Shown: positions 22,617-30,399 of the stretch, in pieces
Position numbering within the stretch: the stretch's first letter is position 1
Layout: each line of letters begins with the position of its first letter
Assembly (NCBI GenBank): GCA_036897625.1
Contig: JAYMTA010000367.1
Span: 1 to 30,399 of the forward strand
Source of the DNA: Pelargonium cotyledonis
Taxonomy: Eukaryota; Streptophyta; Magnoliopsida; Geraniales; Geraniaceae
Direction: 5' to 3'
Length of the DNA: 30,399 bases
Notes under the pieces: model-generated
What the model was told of the DNA's origin: nothing
What the model saw: the letters and a program-made list of their open reading frames with translations, nothing else
The model's database searches: none
Program-made: the position numbers and the translations under genes

Positions 22617-22629
22617 TAGGAGTGTCGCC

Positions 22630-25600
22630 ATGAGTTCATCGGCCGCCGATGCTTTTCCAGCCATGCAGGTACCTTTGTGTGTACATATGTGTTCTGTGTG
22701 TTCATTGGTTATGATTTCCCAGTTTTTGTTTGTTTAAGAGCTGTGGGTGCTACAGCTTCTGAGTTGCATGTTTCTGGAACCACGGTCAATGGATTGTTTG
22801 TGATTTTCAGTGAAGAACTTAGGGATGAACTTTTATGATGTTCATTGTCATGAATGTGGGCTTGCATGGAATATGATCCTGTAGCCTGTCGGGTTTAATG
22901 GGGGTTCCTAGTGTTTGGGGCAAAAAAATTACCACTTTACTTGATATGTACGTACATATTTATAGACAGACATGAAAATTTCTATATCCAGTGATATTGG
23001 AAACAAGAAATACTTTGCTCTGTGCTAAATCATTGCTTATCATGTTTAGCTTTTGGTTTGCCCATTTGGTGTTTGAGCAAATGCTTTCTAAAGATTTAGT
23101 ATCGGCATAGATAATTAACAAAGGAAAGAGGGAGACCACAAAGGTCAAGTTTTATTTGAACTAGGAATAGCTAGCTGGACCTATTACTATATGGGTCCAT
23201 TAGAAGGAAAGCCACTACCTTTGCTGTAAGCAATGAATTTTATTATTTAAGCTTTATCATTTGTGGATGCAATATATTGTTTGAAGACAATAATATGAAT
23301 TTACATTGTCCTCACTGACAGTACTGCTTGATGTTTACTGCTTGTATTAGTCAAATTCACTTGACATTATTAACAAATTCTGCCAGAGGGTTTGGAGAAG
23401 AGGGGTAGGGACAGGAAGGGTGTACTGGAACAGAGTAGTTTACACTAAACTTTCGCTTCTATTCTCTGTCCTTATGGCTAGCCTATTTTATTAATTTACA
23501 CTATGCAAGTAGCTGTGGTTATTGGATCTAGTTATTCAGTTATTCAGCATGACAGTCACATGCAACTGTAGCATGGTTTGTCGTGTTTTGCCTTAGGTTT
23601 TAAAAGAATTATTTTTATTTTCCTATTTTTATTTTTTTGTGTGAAATTTGATGTGAAGTATCCAAAATAGTTGGGATTAAGTGGTAATGCTATTTGGTGC
23701 AAGGGAATCTTTCACGCCTGCACATGTATATTACCAATTTACCATCTTTATTATTGCATGGATTTATTTGTATACATTTATTGACAGGAAATAATGCTGG
23801 AGTTTCGTGCTGGTAAAATGATTATGGAAGGTAAAAAGGTTGTCCCTGATACAAGAAAAGGATTAGTTCGCATTGCAAGGGTATGGTGAATTTGGTTTAG
23901 GTTTATTTGTATTTTCAGTTATGCAGTAATGCTAAACTAGAATATGACTAATTCAGTTTGTGCATCTTTCAACCATCAACTTTAGAGGCAAAACTAATCA
24001 TTTCTCTGTCAGGGTGAAGAAGGACTGGTCCATTTTCAGTGGCTGGATAGAACTCTAAATGCTGTTGAAGATGTATCCTAACTGTCATGCTCCTGTTATT
24101 ATTGTTTTAGCAGAATGCTTATGAACGTATACATCTCTATATTGGTATAAGTTGCTTATTTTATGTCTCTGAATCATCTTCCATTGGTGCTTGTTTAGGC
24201 AACTTTTGCTTAACAATTTGAAGCATGAATCTTCACTAGGTGTCATCTTAACTATTCCACTGCGGTTTTGCTACACCTTTTGGCATGTTGCGTTTATATC
24301 CTTGGATTTTTCCATCCTTTGATCAGTAATGAAGAGTGTAATGTTTAGTTTGCCCAATTTAGAGGACTGAGTATGGGGATGCTAATCAGTTATGTGTGAT
24401 TTGAAGGCAGAGGAAGATATTTTTAGTTTTGACATTTCTGCTGAAGTGCCCAGGATGCAGGTTGATAAATTTGCATTGGGACCACAGTTAAGGAAATGTG
24501 TTTGATAAGAATAATACTACTTTAAAGTGCTTGTGGTGTCATTTAATCAAGGTGAAAGTCGCTCACATGTGATGCTGGCGCAAATTAGTGATATGAATAA
24601 TGATTTTCCATTATTATTAGCAAAATAGTCAAAGAGATACGACATAAAATCGCAGAATCAAAGAGAACTCCTGAAAAACACAGGAGAAAACAAGCTTTAC
24701 AATCTTTTGAATTTTGGTGAATATCAGCCTTTTGTTTTCTCTTTTTTGTTGATATTACAATTAACATCTGATGTAGGTGGAATCGCAACCCCATACATCA
24801 ATTTTTTTTTTGAACCTTTGCTATTACTATTTGTTTTGAGATCTTTCCCATAATCTCAATTTCCTTAACAAATGGAACTATAGGATCAGATCATATTTCC
24901 TGATGAGGCGGTTTTTGAGAAGGTATTTCCTTTTGTTTGAGTTGGTCAGGTTCTTTTAAGAAACTTATGTTCTCATTACTGGGGTTTATTGAGGCTCTTC
25001 TTGGTTTACTCAGGTCAATCAAGCATCAGGAAGGGTTTACATTCTAAAGTTCAATACAGATGATAGGAAGTTCTTCTTTTGGATGCAGGTGAGTTTCATT
25101 GACAATGTTTTTGCTCTCTCTCTCTCTCTCTCACTTACACACACATACACATTCTGTAGGTGTAAAGTTGACTCATAATTGCCTTAACTATCTCCAGGAG
25201 CCTAAAGCTGAAGATGACTCTGAGTTATGTAGCTCTGTCAACTACCACATTAATCGACTATTAGGTAAATTTCTTTGCATTATGTTGCTATTGGTTATAG
25301 CTCAACATTGTGCCATTCTTTTTTGGTGTTTAGTGGATCCTCCTCTATAAACTTATTATTCTGCTCTAAAGTCATATTTTTCATCATACATGATAGATCA
25401 TTTCTCTCACGGGCTTACACACTGCCCTTTTTTTCTTGTGATTTTAATGATAAACTAGCCTTTGATGCCCTCTTCATTTTTTTTACTGGAATTATTATTA
25501 TTTAATTGAACACCATTTCTTGTTGCATCATGCATGACACTAAGCTGTCCCTCATTCTGATATTCAATCAATGAAAATTTTAAAAAGTATGTGCTAATAT

Positions 25601-28600
25601 GATGTTTTTTACCTTTGTTTTGTTTATATGTTAAATTTGACTGTGTTTTAAGGTGGAAACATCTTTATATTTTTATTTTTAAATTCTATCATTTTCATTT
25701 GAGCCATTGCTTGCTCTTCTTTAACCTTCCAGTTCTCCACATACATCATCATGTGACAAAGTTTAAATGTTATCTATACGTGTGCACATGATAGTGGACA
25801 CACGCCTCAATTTTTATGTGTGAATCACATAATTTGGTTGAGTGCCTAAAAATCTTAAAAGTGACTTTATGTGGGAACATCTAACAAACACATACTAACC
25901 AGAAATTTGATGCCATGTTTTCAATTCGCAGAGTTCCTTGGTGAAGAAGAACCTGATGCATCTGGTCCTTTGCAAGTTTCTGAAGACATTGGTGAAGATG
26001 ATATCTCATCGAGGTTCTGTTATTATGAGAATAGAAACCACAAAACTTTAATTTAAGGAATAAAATATGGCGATATATATGCATATTAATTAGTTCTCTG
26101 ATTTGACGGATGAGTTTGCTTGTAATTTCTTGAAACACCTACATGGCTAACTTGACATTGCATAAGTTAAGATACGGTTGAATATCTCAAGTCAAGTCAA
26201 ACATGACCCTTCTAGTTATACACTTTACTTTTCAATATATCCAATCTTTTTAATATGAATGTTAACTTATTATAGGCTATCTATAGCCACTTTTTTGTAT
26301 CACACTAATGACATTTGAATCCGAGTCAATAAATAATTATAGATTATAGCCATACACTTTAGTCTGGCGGCCTACTTACTCTACTGCGTATAATATATAG
26401 GTACTACACGTGTCTCTGATTAATGTTTTTTTATGACATGTTTAGATGGTATGGAAGGGTTGTTAGTTTTTGCCTTATTGGCATGCACATTTATCTGAAT
26501 GTACCATAGTACTCTTAAATCTCATACTGCTGGAATGGGATGTCTTTGTAGGGTTTTTCTACTCTTAACGCATTTTAGGGATAATATTCAATGTCAGACC
26601 CCTAGTTTCTAATTAATGCTGGGGACACAAGACAGACCAAGGTTTTATGTACAGTGAAGTTATGTATGATTTGTAGTATTCAAGGACCGATTGCCTGGTT
26701 CTTCATATTTTCTTTTGTACATCTTTCTTTTCTTTCTTTTTTCTTTTTTCTTTTTCTTTCTACTTTCTCTTTGCAATTCAAGGACCGATACCTCTATAGA
26801 GTACCACAAGGCATTTTCTTGCCTATTAGCCCACTCTGTGATGATCCTTGATGCCAAAATCTGTTTAATCTGAGTATCGTGATTGTTGATTTTGGATTCA
26901 AGGTACTGGCTTCTAGTTGATTTAACTGAACTTTCTCGGGGCTATGCAGTTTTTTATAATGAACATTATAATCCCTCTACCACTCATTTTATTGTTTGTT
27001 TTTCTTGAGCTATTTCTTTCTTACTCATGAATGTGTACTTAATGCCCCAGATATTTTTTCTTCCAAGGTACTATGTGGTTTACTGGATGACGGTCTGAAC
27101 TAATACTTATGTTGTAACTTTCAGAGCTGGAAACTTGGTTGGCCCTAACTTTGGTCCTGAAGTAACCAGTGATGTGAGCTCTTCATCTGGACCAGTGAAA
27201 TTAGAAGACCTGCAAAGAATATTGAGTAGTATTGGACCTACAGGTTATCCCTCATTAGAGAATGGAAATCTCACTTACTTTGATTAGTTCTTCCTAATTG
27301 CTCTGAGTTCTTACATTTTCTATGTTCTGATAAATTTGCAGATAGTGTTGTGGATCCAGATGCAGGTGATAACTTGATCTTTAGTTGTTTAAAAAAATCT
27401 CTGGTATTAGCTAGTGTAAGAAAGCTGGCAATGACAAAGATGCATACTACTGAACTTAAACTCTTGGGGATGTGTTCTAGGATCATATTTTACTCAATTG
27501 TCAATCATTGGATACTTTTATTTGCTTCATTCTTTTTCATTTAGTGCATTCCAGAGTTTTTCCTTACAACAAGTTACAAGTCTTGAAACTCTTCCTAAAA
27601 TATGATCATGCTCTATCATGTCATGTTGGGGGAGGGCTGTGAACTTGAGTACCGCAGCCCACCTTTCATATATGCTACTCTTTTGTAGTGGTGCTGAAAT
27701 TTATTGGGAACCTCAGAACTGAAGGATGATATGTTGCCTAAATAAGTGCATTGTATGATTGAGTGTTCATGGTGTATCATTTGCATAAAAAAATGACACC
27801 TGAATTTCAATGACTGTTTCATTAGGTTTGGGATTAGGTGACATTTTGAGGCCTGATCTTATAATGCCATTGATCGAAACATTGCCTTTGGAAGAGCGCT
27901 TGGCTTCATACTTACCAGAGGTATGCAATAGTCTTGTGCATGCAATTTCCTACCCTTTGTTTTAATGTTTGTTGTATTAAAATGATTATGATATTGCAGG
28001 GTCAATGGACTCCAGAGGATATATTGGAGTTACTGCAGAGCCCACCTTTTCGCCAACAAGTTGACTCCTTTACTTATGTAAGGAATTCTTTTTGCACCAA
28101 GTTCCAAGTTTTATTGTAATTTTCACAGTATTTTATGAGTAGGCTTTTGTCTATGTGTCGCTTGTGCCTTGTAGGTACTCCGAACCGGACAGATAGATTT
28201 GACTCAGTTTGGAGTTGACCCAAGTAAATGTAAGGAGTTTTTGCTTGTTACAATCTTTCAGCTCTGTTCTTTCGCTTTTATAGCGTTGTGTTGCTATAAT
28301 TGTATATCTATAGTGTCTAAGGCAAATCCTCGTAGTTTTTCATCATGATTTTGCTACTTGTTTCAAACCGAGTTATGGGTTTAAGTTTGAACATTACTGG
28401 GTGAAGTTATTTATTAATTGTTCAGATCAATTAGGCAAGTGCTGCGATGCTGGTTTACTTTATTGCATTTGATTTTCAGGCTACTTCAGGATTCTACCAA
28501 TTGCAATGACCACGAGAGAGTCATTGCTATTATGCATTTGCTTATTTGACTAATAGTCGGATAATGTAGTGACCTCAAATTTGTAATCTTCGACACTTGT

Positions 28601-28727
28601 TATTGCAGACAAGTTCACGGTATTGTCTTTTCTGGAGGCGCTTGAAGATTCGGTTTGTAAAACATCAGAGGCTGAGGATCTAAGATCCCAAACTTGTAAC
28701 CGCAGTGAACCAATGGATGAATCTTAG
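22630..28727 (+). CDS. RPN13: RPN13/ADRM1, proteasomal ubiquitin receptor
   Basis: Thirteen exons: 22630-22668, 23788-23880, 24013-24072, 24884-24922, 25014-25088, 25198-25264, 25932-26013, 27125-27243, 27342-27365, 27826-27920, 28000-28077, 28175-28229 and 28609-28727. Phases fit throughout, giving 945 nt and 314 aa. Residues ~14-125 form the PRU (pleckstrin-like receptor for ubiquitin) domain: [20 protein letters not shown], then [13 protein letters not shown] and GRVYILKF, ending [13 protein letters not shown]. An acidic linker follows, then a DEUBAD-type domain (about 200-290) with [20 protein letters not shown] and a [18 protein letters not shown] stretch. In the family, PRU binds ubiquitin and the RPN2 tail on the 19S cap, and DEUBAD binds the deubiquitinase UCH37/UCH2. 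Length agrees with plant orthologues (about 300 aa). It is divergent from APEM9, 984 bp between ATGs. Introns 1, 3 and 7 are long. Confidence 0.95.
25114..25132. repeat. (CT)n microsatellite in RPN13 intron 5
   Basis: A short CT run is followed by an ACAC-rich stretch in a 109-bp intron, 26 bp after the donor site. It lies outside the usual position of the acceptor polypyrimidine tract. Confidence 0.9.
26678..26789. repeat. 14-bp direct repeat flanking a pyrimidine-rich block in RPN13 intron 7
   Basis: ATTCAAGGACCGAT occurs at 26678-26691 and 26776-26789. Between them lies an 84-bp block that is largely CTTT/TTTC. The pattern resembles a target-site duplication around a small insertion, or a local tandem duplication with a diverged spacer. 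Confidence 0.75.
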
Positions 28728-30110
28728 TATTGGAGCTAACGAGTGTCATGCATCCCTTGACAATTTGGTTAGTGTTGTAGAACATATAGCTGATGATGGG
28801 AACAGGAAAGGGAAAAAATCAGAGGAAAGATGTTGGCTTTGACTTTATAGTTACCGTGTATGTTGATGATGACTGTTACTTCCTTTTTTCCAGGTTAATT
28901 TTTATTGAATTGAGATGATTTTTTTCCTAGTATATTTCATTTGACATTGCATATTGGTGAGAGCTCTATATATTTGATATCTACCAGTTGGAGGCTTAGT
29001 AATTTTTATTTCATCATTTTCAGCCTTCCATTTTATATTCTACTTAAAATCCAGTAAAACTTGATAAGTGTGGGTGAACATAGGGTATATATCTCGATCC
29101 AAGGTAATTTCTTCAAAAATCTAATTTTGCGGAATTTGTGATTGTTCGTCGTTTTTGGCGGAATTTGTGAGCAGCGACGACCGAATTTGACGATAGAGTT
29201 CGTCGCTTGGGCTGGTTGCTGGGATGGGAGAGAGGATGAAGACGGAAACATAGTATATATGGTCGGATTGAATGGCTAATATTTATAAATTTGAGGAAAA
29301 GTTGAGGATAAATTGTGGAACAAACAAAGATAAGAATAGTGTTTTGGGCCAAGCCATGTTGGGGATTTGGATTTCCTTTAAGGTTTCAGGTTCGAATCTT
29401 TCTATTATGATTTGTCTTTTATTGTTGGAAGTTTTGATATTTCTTTTCTTGAAAGTTTTGGTATTTCTTTTTTCGTTAGAAGTTTCCGTATGTCTTTTTT
29501 GGTTGAAAGTTGTTTTTGTAGTGATTTGATAGGTGTTGTTTGGTACTACCAGAATGCACAAAATTCTTATCGATAATGTCTCAAGGATGATAATCGATTA
29601 TCGTTGAAATTGATGTTATTTAGAACTTTATTAAAGTTAGGACCCAAGAAGACGAAATCAAGATTTTAGGGTTGGATAGTTACGATTTAACACAATTTTT
29701 TAGTAGAATAGAATTTATGTCTGTGAAACGGTCAGCGAACTGGCCAATGCGATTGCTAGGTCCATTGTTTTATGTCAGGCGTGCATTCAATATCAAGTTG
29801 TAACCAAATGATATTTATCTAATAAAATATAATAGTTTCTTACAAAAAAAAAAAAGTAAAATATTTCTACACCCCTTATAATTGTTTTCATTTGAGAGTT
29901 GACATCTATTTATGGTTTTCACTCTTTTTAAACTTTGGATTTGCTATATTTTATGATTTAGTCCTATTAACTTATAATAGCCTGTTATGACGGACAACTC
30001 ATACCTATCATCCATGTCATCACTGCCACGTATGCATGCTAGGTCAGCCAAACATGACACATCATTCGCTGAACTCTGAAAAAACCAAACGACATCCGTT
30101 TTAATTTTTT
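28728..30110. other. RPN13 3' UTR and intergenic region
   Basis: The first 200-300 bp are the probable RPN13 3' UTR. Beyond it lie a 13-bp direct repeat (GCGGAATTTGTGA at 29129 and 29158), a tandem repeat near 29.45 kb and an AATAAA followed by a 12-nt A run near 29.85 kb. No gene is recognised. Confidence 0.5.
29424..29520. repeat. imperfect ~26-bp tandem repeat, about four units
   Basis: Units share the form TTGGAAGTTTTGATATTTCT, TTGAAAGTTTTGGTATTTCT, TTAGAAGTTTCCGTATGTCT and a partial TTGAAAGTTGTTTTTG. It is intergenic, downstream of RPN13. Confidence 0.7.
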
Positions 30111-30399
30111 TGGATCTCAGACTTCCCAAAATCCAGCTCATCAATCTCCTCCAACACCGTTCTCTTCCCTCCCTCGGCCACCGTCTTGTTCCCTCCGCGA
30201 GTCTGCCTTCTCCGACTACCTATCGTCTACCGCCGCGAGACCCACCTTCGACAGAGCGGCACTCTGACAATATTTGCTGGTTTAATCTTCCTTAGTGCTT
30301 TCAAATTTCAATTTTTGCTCACAAATTTCGTTATTTTCTTAAGTTTTTTGCTTGACTATATTCTTCTTTCCGGTTGTATGTCTCATAACTTTTGTTTTG
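30111..30399 (+). other. possible promoter/leader of a gene beyond the right edge
   Basis: The base composition changes here to CT- and CCG-rich sequence (30128-30260), like plant 5' leaders or N-terminal transit coding. A 61-codon frame at 30110-30295 starts only with TTG and stops before the end. No protein family is recognisable, so this is a compositional hint only. Confidence 0.25.

Noticed and set aside
26654-26873. Overlapping frames rich in F/S/L on plus and K/R on minus
   Set aside because: They arise from the CTTT-rich block in RPN13 intron 7.
29389-29398. GGTTCGAATC, like a tRNA T-arm or SINE B box
   Set aside because: No acceptor stem, D-arm or A box could be placed at the right distance, so no tRNA or SINE is called.
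1-30399. CRISPR arrays, operons, rRNA or tRNA genes, viral integrations
   Set aside because: No regularly spaced repeats, RNA gene folds or viral gene sets were seen. The intron-rich gene structure is that of a plant nuclear genome.

Overview
This is nuclear DNA from a flowering plant, most likely a eudicot. It is AT-rich and its genes are broken by many GT-AG introns. The gene products are plant-type: a P-class PPR protein, a pollen-type receptor-like kinase, APEM9 and RPN13. Simple repeats, a MITE and retrotransposon debris lie between the genes. The species cannot be named from the sequence alone. All exon structures below were built by hand: splice sites were matched to reading-frame phase, and every spliced gene gave an unbroken frame from ATG to stop.

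Layout, left to right. Positions 1-1660 hold a TC microsatellite, a three-copy ~61-bp minisatellite and an unexplained GC-richer stretch. Positions 1669-2493 are a dead piece of a U-box protein kinase gene (+). Then come a P-class PPR protein (-, 5766-4078, 2 exons), a PRK-type LRR receptor-like (pseudo)kinase (-, 9528-7358, 3 exons) and a TruA-family tRNA pseudouridine synthase (-, 15422-10402, 9 exons). Positions 15.5-17.4 kb are repeat-rich, with a decayed Ty3/gypsy reverse-transcriptase fragment split by a 343-bp Harbinger-like MITE. APEM9, the peroxisomal anchor of the PEX1-PEX6 complex, follows (-, 21645-17394, 6 exons). It faces RPN13, the proteasomal ubiquitin receptor (+, 22630-28727, 13 exons), across a 984-bp divergent promoter region. 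The last 1.6 kb is intergenic, with a small tandem repeat and a pyrimidine-rich stretch that may start another gene.

The five intact genes are not a pathway cluster. They are an ordinary gene-rich stretch covering organelle RNA processing, pollen signalling, tRNA modification, peroxisome biogenesis and protein turnover. I found no convincing new biological system. The best second-look items are the MITE nested in the gypsy fragment, the divergent APEM9/RPN13 promoter with three TGGGCC-type boxes, the upstream ORFs and tandem splice acceptor in RPN13, and the intron-bounded U-box kinase relic.
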